DNA from: Corella eumyota
Lineage: Eukaryota; Chordata; Ascidiacea; Phlebobranchia; Corellidae
Length of the DNA stretch: 64,000 nucleotides
Assembly (NCBI GenBank): GCA_963082875.1
Contig: OY720098.1
Span: 10,478,001 to 10,542,000, forward strand
Direction: 5' to 3'
The translations under genes and the position numbers were made by a program. The notes beneath the pieces were generated by a model. That model was not told the origin of the DNA. It saw only the letters and a list, made by a program, of their open reading frames with translations, and made no database searches. Below, piece by piece: positions 26,401 through 37,500 of this stretch; the first letter of the stretch is position 1, and each line of letters begins with the position of its first letter.

Positions 26401-26848
26401 CTCTTCATGGAGAATGAACACTTTTATTTCTTTAATAAAAAAGGACAAAATTATTATAATTTTTTTTTCATTTTTGTGCTTATTGAACCAAATTAAAATT
26501 TATGTCATTTTGTAACTGTGGCATTTTAGAATGTCCTAAGAATAACATTCATTGCTGTACTACTAAGTATGGTCATATGTAGGGTTTTAATCATTTAACA
26601 AATGTTTTCTATTTTTCTTTTACAGACAAATTGTTTAGATGGAAAATTATCAATTTAATTCCTTAAAAAAATTGTTGTCATTTATTTTGTAAATTTGTAA
26701 AAACAAAAGTAATAACATTATAAAGTATACAGTACTAAGAAATAATAACTAAAGATGACCTATCGTTTTAAAAAAAAAATTATTAATTTACCTGGCATTT
26801 TTTTAACTTGTGAATCACTATTTAATTTGCATGTAAATATTTCGGTAC
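17488..26848 (-). CDS. PIK3AP1: BCAP/BANK1/Dof-family adaptor, about 760 aa, 21 exons
   Basis: Cytoplasmic scaffold of the PIK3AP1(BCAP)-BANK1-Dof family, linking receptors to PI3K. Exons 5' to 3': 26792-26848 (coding from an ATG at its end), 26330-26429, 25721-25850, 25263-25377, 24725-24849, 23702-23855, 23301-23371, 22926-23071, 21843-21943, 21452-21648, 20447-20541, 20064-20230, 19744-19809, 19450-19608, 19129-19226, 18764-18893, 18373-18500, 18244-18304, 18080-18141, 17765-17883, 17488-17539. All phases agree and the sum is 2283 nt. Order: TIR-like region (about 3-120), DBB region (about 160-290), ankyrin segment with PTLLHFAAMHGLNNLTALLL (about 317-382), YLAM at about 429-432 (a YxxM p85-SH2 motif), PPVPPRD (about 497-503), the family segment QHELIFLQQKVKSGEL, a basic coiled-coil-like stretch, and PPPIPPRD near the C-terminus. 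Length is close to human BCAP (805) and BANK1 (785). The exact N-terminus is the least certain part. Confidence 0.9.
23485..23575 (-). repeat. Possible tRNA-like SINE head in an intron
   Basis: Read on the minus strand, GTAGGGTGGTATC is followed about 40 nt later by GGTTTGAGTCGCACC, which resembles A and B boxes of a tRNA-derived SINE. No body match to the other SINE was found, so it may be another family or an old fragment. Confidence 0.3.
25445..25665 (+). repeat. Old, diverged tRNA-derived SINE copy
   Basis: Fragments in order match the SINE body of the 4.0 and 30.1 kb copies: CTCGATTCCCACTG, AACTCCTGCC, TAATCTAAACTGC, TAACTTGACACTAGGTCAG, AATGTTACT. The divergence is much greater than in the other copies, so this is an older insertion in a BCAP-like gene intron. 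Confidence 0.6.
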
Positions 26849-28208
26849 CTAAAACAAACAAAAATGGTTGATTAATCACAAAATTTACCCACGTCAAATC
26901 AATTAATCTTGCAAGTGTATATAGCTATTTCAATATTATCACCATGTAATTCGTAATTGTTACTTTAAACCTTTTAAAAACCATCTATTTACAAAAAATA
27001 AATAGTTAACATGTAATACAGACATATGTAAGTCCAATTTAGGGGCCTTTAAAAGCAATAAAACCACCATTTTTAACAACCATGTTATAATAAATAAAGA
27101 ATAAATAAAAACTACTATTTAACAACTATGTAATTATACTTCGAAACAGGTAACCAGATAAATAGGTAAAATATGCTAACCTTTAATTCCATTTTTAATT
27201 CATTGTCTTCGATTCATCAAAAATAACAGCAAGACACATTAAATAATAATATTAATAATACATTATAACATTGAGATGTACATGAAAAAAGAAAAAAAGT
27301 TATGTTATTTGTTGTTTTAAAGATTTAACAGCAGGTCATTTTTATTTAAAACCTAATTATGAACAGTTCATTTAAAACTAAAATTTAGGTAAAAATAACC
27401 AAGTAAAATTAATCACTAAGCATTAAAGTATATAGTTAAGAAAAAAAGCAGTTTAATATTAATGTGTTTATGTTAAAGATATTTTAAAATAAAAGGCCAT
27501 TTAAAAATTAAGCAATTTTAACACCAAACTATAATTGTTTAATCATGTAACCATTTAAAAACATAACAACGCTGTTTTAAACTTAAAAAAAATTCAAATT
27601 GCCTATTAAATATACTTTTACCACGAAATTTAAATCCCACAGATTTCAAATATATATCTTTAATTAAACATTCGGATAACTGTTTACTCTGGTACTCCAA
27701 GCAGGATGTAAATTTAAAAACAACATACACAGTAGTAGGTTACAAGTAAATTAATCATTTTTTAGTTGTAAATTAGGTTTATTTCAACAACACATACCCA
27801 CATTTTTCAATTTAATTGTGTTAACTAGAAAAAACATATCTTGATAGAAAACCAATAGATATTTCTTTTATTACAAATAAAATATTCAACGAAGCATTTT
27901 TAAATATTGATTATTAAGCTTTAAACCCAATACTTCATTAGTGAGGCTTGAATAAATCAAGAATCATTTAAAATAGATATCCAGATTTAGTATCACAAAT
28001 TCACTTAATTGTGATATCAAAGCAAGTTTTTCATAAAAATCTCAAATTTTTACAATTAAAATTTCACTTTTTTCCAGGTCTGGTCCAAAACAATATAATG
28101 TAAAATATATTTCCAAGTAACGCACAAGCGCACAGCAGTTCATAAATGTTTGTTAAGATCACAGCATAAAAAATTATAATTCACTAAGAGTGTTTGCATA
28201 AGCTTGTA
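26849..28208. other. Spacer between the BCAP-like and RANBP9/10 genes
   Basis: It holds the 3' end of the RANBP9/10 transcript and the 5' region of the BCAP-like gene. One exon-like stretch, about 27620-27730 minus, ends CGT G before GTAAAAG, so its phase would join the 26792-26848 exon and give a longer N-terminus. However, that frame has a stop 9 nt upstream, no ATG and no clear acceptor, so I leave it as a possible untranslated or alternative 5' exon. Confidence 0.3.
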
Positions 28209-29951
28209 TTATCGCAAATAATCTGAAACAGATACAAACGCCGCAGAGGCGATTTTGTTCGACAACATTTTTCTGACACACTGCCGCGTTTGGCCTATAG
28301 CGGTTAACAAAGGTGGTCTTTTAGGTAAATTTTGAGATTGTAGAATAGCACTATTTAACGAGGTACATACTGGTTCACGTTGTACTGGATCAAGTTGATA
28401 ACCAACAGGTGAATTCCATGGATCAGTGTAGGCCAATAAACTATAAGCTTCTTTAAGCATCTTTTTACTCTTTCCATTACAATCGTCTTTAAGCTCTTTG
28501 ACTAATTTTAATAACTGTTGACCAAATAACATCATTCGCTCAATAGCAATTGGATTACCCCCACATAATTGTCTGCGCCCATTTGTTGTTAGTTCCATGG
28601 GTTCATTTGCAGTTGCTCCATTGCTAAATACTTCTGCCACGCCGTTAGAAACAACCCCATTTGCAAGTTCACCCTTTTCATTCCTAGCATCGTCAGAATC
28701 AGTTTCCATATCACTGTTGCTTTCCGAACTACTTCCTGAGAATGACTTTTTGGAGTTTTCATGATCCCCTCCACCCCCAGATGTAAGATTAGATAATGAA
28801 TGCTTTGCTCTGTGATCTGATTGCCTTTGATTGTGTTGAGTAGGTGAAAACCCATTGTGACTTGAAACAGGGCTATTTGATGCACTCTGACACCATCCTA
28901 GATGCCTTGGACTCATTACCGGGCTGTTACTATACCCAGATGACAAACTAGGATTTCGTTCCAGATTCTTAACTTCACTATCAGTACCGTTAACCATTTC
29001 AATAAACTGTCGAACCTTTAGAAGAAACAACAAGTTAGGTTTACCAGCCAGCAAGTTGGGAAACAATTGTGAAGTTGTTTCAATGGCCTCTCCCATTCTT
29101 CCAGCTAAAACTAGCTTCTGAATACGCTGACGGTTTTTAATTGATGCAATGTCTTCATAGTGACAAGAGCCCTGGTGTATGTTCTTATTAAAAGCTTCAG
29201 TTGTAGCAACATATCCATGATGAATTAAATACCCAGAAACAAGAGTATGCAAAGTATTTTGAAACTGGCCGACATCGTCTTTAACTAGATGGGTCACTAT
29301 ATTATGTTTTGTTGATCTTTTCCACTCATCGAGGTAGTCCTCAAAGTCAAACACAAAAGGAAACTGGCCGAAATTTGCTAAAAGTTCTTCATTTGGTGTT
29401 TGAAGTCCAACTGTTGGATACAGAGATAAGTGATGCAAATCTCGGAATGCGATTCCAATATGAACTCCATTTTTAGTGTAAAAACTCGAACCATCAATAA
29501 GGTTAAGGCAGCAACCAATTACATCACCAGTTGTAAAAGTGGGGCCATATGGTTCCCCAGTACCAGTAGAACAAAAGGAATGACCATCATCACCATGGTA
29601 ACCATAGGATTGCTTATCCCAACCAGGCAGTCTGTTTAAATTAACGACTTGTGTGGAAAGACCAATTCCCATGTAACCATCTCTTCCTTTGCTTACTATG
29701 GTAACTTCAAAGTAATATATTCCGCATGCTGTAGGAATAGGGTCGGTTGCTCGGACCGATGCAGCGTCACGATGTGTTTTACCCTGACCTCCATACTGAA
29801 CATTTAAATTGTCTTGAGAAAGTTTAATATGTGTGTATTTATCTCTTGGGCTCCATTTTCGTGGTAATGGAGTCTCTTCTTCATTTACTGCTGGATAAAA
29901 TTTCTTGAGTCGTTTGTTAAATTCAGATTCGTCATAAGCAGGGAGTGACAT
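28209..29951 (-). CDS. RANBP9: RANBP9/RANBP10 orthologue, single-exon, 580 aa
   Basis: Scaffold subunit of the CTLH (GID-like) E3 ubiquitin ligase, found in cytoplasm and nucleus. The frame is unbroken over 580 codons. In order: a conserved lead-in (YPAVNEEETPLPRKWSPRDK, 19-38), a SPRY domain (about 50-205, with FEVTIVSKGRDGYMGIGLS and GWDKQSYGYHGDDGHSF), LisH (about 233-260, LVSGYLIHHGYVATTEAF), CTLH (about 268-325, SIKNRQRIQKLVLAGRMGEA to VRQFIEMVNGTDSEV), a Ser/Asn-rich linker with METDSDD, and a C-terminal CRA part (about 470-575, RRQLCGGNPIAIERMM to AYTDPWNSPVGYQLDP). Vertebrate orthologues have many exons, so the intron-free form is notable: retroposed copy or lineage intron loss. Intact domains throughout argue for function. 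Confidence 0.96.
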   Translation of the reverse strand: MSLPAYDESEFNKRLKKFYPAVNEEETPLPRKWSPRDKYTHIKLSQDNLNVQYGGQGKTHRDAASVRATDPIPTACGIYYFEVTIVSKGRDGYMGIGLSTQVVNLNRLPGWDKQSYGYHGDDGHSFCSTGTGEPYGPTFTTGDVIGCCLNLIDGSSFYTKNGVHIGIAFRDLHHLSLYPTVGLQTPNEELLANFGQFPFVFDFEDYLDEWKRSTKHNIVTHLVKDDVGQFQNTLHTLVSGYLIHHGYVATTEAFNKNIHQGSCHYEDIASIKNRQRIQKLVLAGRMGEAIETTSQLFPNLLAGKPNLLFLLKVRQFIEMVNGTDSEVKNLERNPSLSSGYSNSPVMSPRHLGWCQSASNSPVSSHNGFSPTQHNQRQSDHRAKHSLSNLTSGGGGDHENSKKSFSGSSSESNSDMETDSDDARNEKGELANGVVSNGVAEVFSNGATANEPMELTTNGRRQLCGGNPIAIERMMLFGQQLLKLVKELKDDCNGKSKKMLKEAYSLLAYTDPWNSPVGYQLDPVQREPVCTSLNSAILQSQNLPKRPPLLTAIGQTRQCVRKMLSNKIASAAFVSVSDYLR

Positions 29952-30113
29952 ACTAAAACTACCTAGGCTATTACTTTTTATTACTTTTTTTAAAAACCCT
30001 AACTTTTGGAAAGCGAAATTTGATTAAATAAATTAAAACTTAATAAAATTAAACACTTTGTTAAATAAAAAAATTACCCTTTTTGGACTTTACATCTTAT
30101 TAACTGTAACACT

Positions 30114-30395
30114 GCAATGGTGTAGTGGTAAGAACACTTGCTACAATACACATGAGGTCGTGGGTTCAATCCCCAGTGATCTCATGCTGTAGCGCCCTTG
30201 AGTAAGGCGCTATAAACGATCGAACTCCTGCTGAGCCAGCGCTTAATTAGCAGCATAATTACTGGGCAATTATAGTCTATAATATCCCAAACTGCCACAG
30301 GCAACTCGAGACTGGGTCAAAGTAACTGATGTTACTCTATGTTTAAGTCGCGCATTCGACTTTCCCACATCGAGGATAAAGATATATATAAAAAA
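30114..30395 (+). repeat. tRNA-derived SINE copy 2
   Basis: Same family and strand as the copy at 3994-4268. The A-box-like TAGTGGTAAGAAC lies near 30123 and the B-box-like GGTTCAATCCC at 30163-30173. The ~280-bp body ends in a GATAAAGATATATATA tail with an A run. It looks the best preserved copy here, particularly in the A-box area. Confidence 0.88.
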
Positions 30396-30887
30396 AATCC
30401 AAGCAGACAGGTAAAGAAATTTAACCAATAAAAATGACCTCTTTAAGCTGGTAAGCTCTGCATTTTATTGCAGCATGTTTTCACTAAAGATTCTTACATA
30501 CAAAAAGTTGAAACAATCTGGCAAGTGAAGTGCAAATATTAGATATGTTTTTAATATGCATTCTATATCAGTATATACTGTTATATGACCTGAAACCATC
30601 TGATAATAGACAAGAAGGCTATATACATTTAAAGATACAGACTGACAGATATGCCTTATTTTATCAATCATTATTGACACACTGTACTTAAAATAAATCC
30701 TTTATTAGTTTATGAATTCAAAATATAATTGCTTAAAAAATACAAAGCCCAATCACACTAACCGTAATATCAATAAAATCCTCGAACTTTTTAAGAACAA
30801 AAACAGAAATATAAACAAAGGGTTTAACTACCACAAACTGCTGCAAAATTTTTTAGCAAACTTTAGTTTTTAGAATGATTTACTTAA

Positions 30888-30971
30888 AGGGCCTGCGACA
30901 TGTTTTTTGTGTTTTTAGTTTGAGTAATATATTTTGATCTAAAAGTGTTAATTTTGCATGTCGCAGGCCCT
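30888..30971. mobile_element. piggyBac-type MITE, 84 bp, TTAA target duplication
   Basis: Perfect 15-bp terminal inverted repeats, AGGGCCTGCGACATG at 30888-30902 and its complement at 30957-30971, enclose AT-rich filler. TTAA lies directly outside both ends (30884-30887 and 30972-30975), the piggyBac-superfamily target. It has no coding capacity. Intact TIRs suggest a fairly young copy. Confidence 0.85.
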
Positions 30972-31413
30972 TTAATAATATATAATAAACACAACTATTA
31001 ATTCGATTCTTACTGTTTTCATTTGGTAGCTAGACGTCTTCTATTTGCTTACATTAAAGAAATATAATCGTTAATAATCATTGTAAACTAATTTTTGTAC
31101 AAAACATTTTTTACTCTATCTTTTCTTTTTATTTCTATGTTTAAAAACCACGAATCGTACCGTATTCTCACCTTTTCTAGTTACAATTATAGGGCTACTT
31201 TAAATTTAGTAACGCGTCATAATAGTGTCTCCAGATATTCACATGTAAAAATTAATAAAATAATATTATCTTTAACAATTTACTGCACACATCGAGTTAA
31301 ATTCTTAAAAAGTTTAACGTTAAGTTTAAATCTACCAAACAACACAATTTAAAACAAACAAAAAGCTTTTGTAGAAAAAGTGAAAGTTCAACACACAATA
31401 TTGTATGAAATGT

Positions 31414-31423
31414 TTTATTTATT
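31414..31423 (-). terminator. Poly(A) signal of CCP gene A
   Basis: Two overlapping AATAAA words on the minus strand about 170 nt past the stop at 31595. The same pair sits at the matching place in units B (48857-48866) and C (60266-60275), which supports its use. Confidence 0.6.
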
Positions 31424-31594
31424 ACAATGACAACAAAAATCGTTAAAAAATAAAAAATGATTTATAATGTTTAGTAAAATTGATTTTTATTGTCTCGTTA
31501 AGCAGTTAACTTTTATATGCTATACATTAGTAAGCATTTTTATTTTACAAATTTATTTACAAAAATGAAATTACAGAAGCACTTGGAAAAAAAA

Positions 31595-34500
31595 TTATCT
31601 TCTGCATACGTGCCATCTGGTAGTCCATTTGAAATTATGTTGGCACGTCATACGCTTATAAACAAAACGACCGTAATTGTTCTTATACCGACAATCAAAA
31701 ATTACACCATCTCCCACTTTATAAATATCCCTTTCCGGAGAATAAATCGTTGAATCATCTGGAACAGGTTTGCCGCAAAATCCTAAACATTAAACTTTGT
31801 ATATTTCTAGTGCTTGTAAATAAAACATGTTAATGTTCAATTAGTAAATCTTAAAGTTTAATGTTAAATTAAAAAAAGGGTGTTAGGAAACTTGGAATTT
31901 TCATATACCAAAAGATAACAAGTTAACAAGTTAAAAAAGGCGTCTTTAACCGTAAAACAAACAAAAAAGACAAACCTAAGGAAAACCAACATTAATAATT
32001 TTATTGACGGTATATTGAACATTGTTTACGAAAAAAATTAAACAAAACCAAATTTTAAACAAGAATATTATTTTAAACAATAAATATTTTTTTAATTTTA
32101 AAATCATTTCCCCAGCCAATATTCTGTACTAGCAAACATAAATTTTGCAACTTAAATACCAAAATAATGTAAATAAAAAATATTAAGCTTTATTAGACAG
32201 AAATCAACGAACTCTGACCCCCATTCTAATTTTATCAGGTTTATTTCTTAGATATTTAAAACATAATCTTAGCAAGCATTATTGGGCAAAGTTTTTTGTT
32301 AAGTTATTCGTTTAGAAAAGTGTTTTGTTGAATACTTTTTTTAAACTTAAATTTGTCAAGTATGCTTTACTTTCAATAATATATTTAATATAAACTACAT
32401 TTCTTTTAATGTTTTAATAAAAATAATTCTTACGCTGTTCACATGTTGGTTGTTCAGGGTCCCAAGTTCCATCATCTAAACAAGTTATTGAGGAAGCTCT
32501 ACTTCCACTCAACACAAACTTCTTCTTACATTGAAAACTAACCACTTCTCCAATGGTAAATGTAGTTGTTGCAGAATAAATTTGGCTTCTTACAGCATTG
32601 TAATAAATTCTTAAAGGGGACATGTTAAATTTTCTAAAAAAAACAAAAAATGTTTTTTCTAAAAAAATAAATATAAAATAAACTGGTTTAGGTATAGGGT
32701 CTAAATTTAAAAATCAATTTATAGTGGCCTATATAACATTTATATTTTTTTTGTCATAAATCATAATAAAATGTTTATGTAATAATGTTCTTGATAAATA
32801 AAAAAACAAAATGCAAAAGTCTTACGACGACATTTTGGTTGTTGAGAACTCCATATTCCAGAAGTTAAACATTCTATTAAGGGATCTCCAATTAATGTAA
32901 ATTCAGGGTTGCAAGTAAAATTAAAACGGTTACCAACTACATATTTTTTTCCTAATATTAAAATAGGATATGTTGTTCCATTAGGGAATATAGCCAATCG
33001 TGGACATGTTACAACTGTGAATAAAACAACTCTTTTACATAAATTAACTATTTTAAAAACTAAAATAACATAATTATGATAAATAAATTACTAATTGACC
33101 AATCAATAAAAAAAGATCTCATATAAATCATTAAAACATAAAAATCAAAAATGGGCCTCACATAAACAAATGCTAAAGAATATGGTTAAGAAAAAATTAC
33201 GTTCACAAGTTGGCTGTTCAAGATCCCAAGTTTCATTGTTTAAACAAATTATTGAGGATGCTCTACTTCCACCCAGTTTATAGTTTCTATTGCATGTAAA
33301 ATTAACCCTTTCTCCAATATCAAAAAAGGTTTCGTTATTATAAGTTGGAGATGTTGTACCATGTATAAGATTGCTTAATGTTGGACATGTTTTTCGCATT
33401 ACTAAATCAATTTTATCATTAAAAGGTTGCAAAATTAACAAGATTTTATCAAAACAAGCATTTCTCAGCACTTACAATTTATTATTAATGCAATTTGATA
33501 AATTTAATAAGTTAAATAAAGCATAATCTTTATTAGACTCAGATTTACCATATCAGTTCTTATTTAATTTTTGATTTAATTTTTTAATTTAAATGTAATC
33601 TAATTCAAGGTAAGTTACTTTATTAATTTTTTATAAATACTTTAATTATTTTGTATAATATTACAAAAAAAAACTTTTATATTAAGCCTTTTTTTTTTAT
33701 TTATATGTTAAACACTTACTACACTCTGGTTGTTGAGAACTCCAATTTCCAGAATTTAAACATTTAATCGAAAAATTTCCAGACAGTTTGTACTTTTTAT
33801 TGCAATGAAAACTAACTTTATCATTGACATAAAATGTTCTAGTTGATAGATATGACATGTCTGCTTCTCCATTTGAAATATCATTTAGAGGTGGACATGT
33901 GATAACTAACACATAAAAATTAAATAAATAAAATGCATTAATTCTGCATTTTGTACTATGAAAAATTAAAAGTTTAAATAAATAAAAGTAATTTATTTAA
34001 AAAAATCAATCCTGCATTAACTCAACAAAATTTACTTTCACATGTTGGTTGTTCAAGATCCCAAGTTCCATCATTTAGACAAATTATTAAGGATGCTCCA
34101 CTTCCACCCAGTTTATAGTTTCTATTGCATGTAAAATTAACCCTTTCTCCAATATCAAAAAAGGTTTCGTTATTATAAGTTGGAGATGTTGTACCATGTA
34201 TAAGATTGCTTAATGTTGGACATGTTTTTTGCTTTACTAAAACAGTTTTATCATTAAATGGTTGCAAAATAAACAATATTTCATCAAAACAAGCATTTAT
34301 CAGCACTTTCAATTGTTATTAATGCAATTTGATAAATTTAATAAGTAAAGGACAGCATAATCTTTATTAGATGCAGATTTACCATATCAGTTCTAATTTA
34401 ATTTTTTATTTTATTCTTTAATTGAAATTCAATCTAATTCAAAGTAAGTTACTTTATTAATTTTTTATAAATACTTTAGTTATTTTGTATTATGAAAATT

Positions 34501-37500
34501 TTTTTATATTGAGCCTGTTTTTTATTTATATGTTAAAACACTTACTACACTCTGGTTGTTGGGAATTCCAATTTTCAGAACTTAAACATTTAATCGAAAA
34601 ATCTCCAGACAGTTTGTACTTTTTATTGCAATGAAAACTAACTTTATCATTGACATAAAATGTTCTATCTGATAGATATGACTTGTCTGCTCCTCCATTT
34701 GAAATATCCTTTAGAGGTGGACATGTGATCACTAACACATAAAAATTAAATAAATAAAATGCATTATTTCTGCATTTTGTACTATGAGAAATTAAAAGTT
34801 TAAATAAATAAAAGTACTTTATTTTGAAAAACCAATGCTGCATTAACTCAACAAAAAACTTACTTTCACATGTTGGTTGTTCAAGATCCCAAGTTCCATC
34901 ATTTAAACAAGTTATTAAGGATGCTCCACTTCCACCCAGTTTATAGTTTCTGTTGCATGTAAAATTAACACTTTCTCCAATGTTAAATGTAGTTGTTGAG
35001 GTATAAGTTGGGTTTGTTACACCATTTAATGGAATACTTAACGAGGTACATGTTTTTGTTTCTAGATTTGTAAAAAATATCACATAAATATTTTTTTTGT
35101 ATAATCAATATTTTTATTTATGATTTTTTCAACTGAAAATAAAGTTTCTTTAAATATTAATATTTGTTTGGTAAAACTTGTTTTTACAATAAATAAAGCC
35201 TTTTAAATTATTGTTACTCATAATAAGTGATAATAATATTATTTCAGAGTACAAGCCTAGAATGGGTAAATTAAAAAGTACAAGCCTAGAATGGGTAAAT
35301 TAAAAGTTCAAATTTATATAAATGGTACCTTGTTCATTTTTAGTTTGCCTTTCTTCACAATAAATTTCTTCATAATCAACATCCCATGTCCCGTTTTCCA
35401 AACATCTTATTTTAAATATATTTAAATTAACTTTATTTTTATTTCGATACAATTGTAAAGATGAATTTCCGCACTGCAAATATTCAAAAGTTTGTGTTAA
35501 ACTTTTATTAACTTGATAAACTTAAAAGTATAAAATTTACAAAAAATTAGTTTAAACTATAAACAAAACCCTTTTTTTAAATTTATAACCTACTTTTAAA
35601 ACTTTAGTTTGTCCAACTGTAAAATCAGCATCCTCCAAAGTTTCTAATAAGTTGTTTTTTACATGTACCTCATAGTTCAAGTAGTGTGGATAAATTTTGC
35701 AAAATACAACTAAAAACAAATTTTCATAAAATAAAGTTAGTAGTAGGTTATTACAAAATAAAAGAAACTGTAACACTATATTAAATTGTTGATACTTATA
35801 GATACTTATTTATTAATTAGCATTAACAATATATTTATAAAATTAAAGTCTATTATTTTTATCAAAATTGTATGTTGTTTGGCATCCTAAGAAATTTACT
35901 TGCATTTCTAATTAATTTAATGATATTGACAAGTGATAGTTAAAAAACATTAATAAGGGTGATTTAAATAATTTTACAATATATTTTACTTTTTTCACAT
36001 ATTGGTGGCTGTTGACTCCATTCTCCTGTATTCAAACAAGTTATTTGTGGTTTTCCGGTTAATTTATATTTCGCTTCACAGTCAAATCTGACAACATCAT
36101 TGGTTTGAAAAGCTCGTGTGGCAAAATTAGTAGGATTTATTGAACCATGAGAAAGAGGTTCAATATTGGAACACGTGACACCTTTAATATAATTTAAACT
36201 ATGACAAAAATATGGTAATACAATCTATTTTACAATAAAACACATTTACAGTATTTAACATTTTTTAAATAACAAAGTTCAGTACAAGCCTCGAATGAGT
36301 AAATTTAAAAATTTAAATTTTTATTGTAGATACCTATTTCATTTTCGGTTTGCCTTTCATCACAATAAATTTCTGCATAATCAACATCCCATGTCCCGTT
36401 TTCCAAACATCTTATTTGAAATTTATTTGACTTAACTTTATTATTATTTCGATATAACTGGAAAGATAAACTTCCGCACTGCAAATATTTAAAAGTTTCT
36501 GTTGGGGGTTTTTATTAACTTGATAAACCTAAAATTATAAAATTTACAAAAAAATTAGTTTAAAATATAAACTAAAACCCTTTTAAATTTATAACCTACT
36601 TTTAGAACTTTAGTTTGTCCAACTGAAAAATCAGCATCCTCCAAAGTTTTTAATGAATTATTTTTAACCCGTACCTCATAATTTAACAAGTGTGGATAAA
36701 TTTTGCAAAGTACAACTAAAAACAAATTTTTAATAGAATATAAATTTTTGTGAGTGATTAAAAAATTTATAAAAAAAAAATCGTTACATCGTTATAAATA
36801 TTTGCTTCCTATGTTATCTTATTGGATTAATATTTAAAGGATTATATTTATAAATTTACAACTATTTATTTATATCAAAATCATATGTTACTTGGCGGCC
36901 TAATAATTACACATACGTTAAATATTAATTTATTGGGGTATTTATGATGGTTACAAGTTTTAATAGAACAAACATAAGCTCATTTTTAAACAAATTTAAA
37001 TAAAAATATTTTACTTTTTTCACAAGTTGGTGGTTGTTGACTCCATTCTCCTGTATTTAAACAAGTTATTTGTATTTCTCCAATTAATTTATATTTAGCT
37101 TTACAATCAAATCTGGCGACATCGTTGATTTGAAAAGATCGTGTGGCAAAATCAGTGGGATTTATTGAACCATGAGAAAGAGATTCAATATTGGAACATG
37201 TGACACCTTTAACATAATTTAAACTATTACAAAAACACAGTGTTACGCTACAGTTTACAATAAAAATTTGTTTTCCACAATTGTTATTTCAAATCAAATT
37301 ATTCTAAAATCAAATTTTAAGTCATTTTTTCAATAAATAAAAAAATTTATTTATATATAACGGCCTACAAGAAAAAATACACTTTTAAATTTGTGTTGGC
37401 ATATAAATTAGGTGTTACAGTTTGTAGGGATTTTAATAAACACTAATAGGCACTATTTCTTGTTATATAATTGTTTTAAAAAGTGTTTCTTTGAAATTTT

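Larger units (their letters stand above)
29952..31080. other. Spacer with SINE and MITE upstream of RANBP9/10
   Basis: It contains a SINE at 30114-30395 and an 84-bp MITE at 30888-30971. The ~160 bp between the RANBP9/10 start and the SINE would be its promoter; no element is recognisable. I see no exons. Confidence 0.5.

Noticed and set aside
27620-27730. Possible extra 5' coding exon for the BCAP-like gene
   Set aside because: The donor phase fits, but there is a stop just upstream, no ATG and no acceptor, and the residues do not resemble the family's N-terminus.
31517-31753. Plus-strand frame over the last exon of gene A (also at 60321-60617)
   Set aside because: It is the antisense shadow of the terminal CCP exon, which is conserved at the protein level on the minus strand in all three units.
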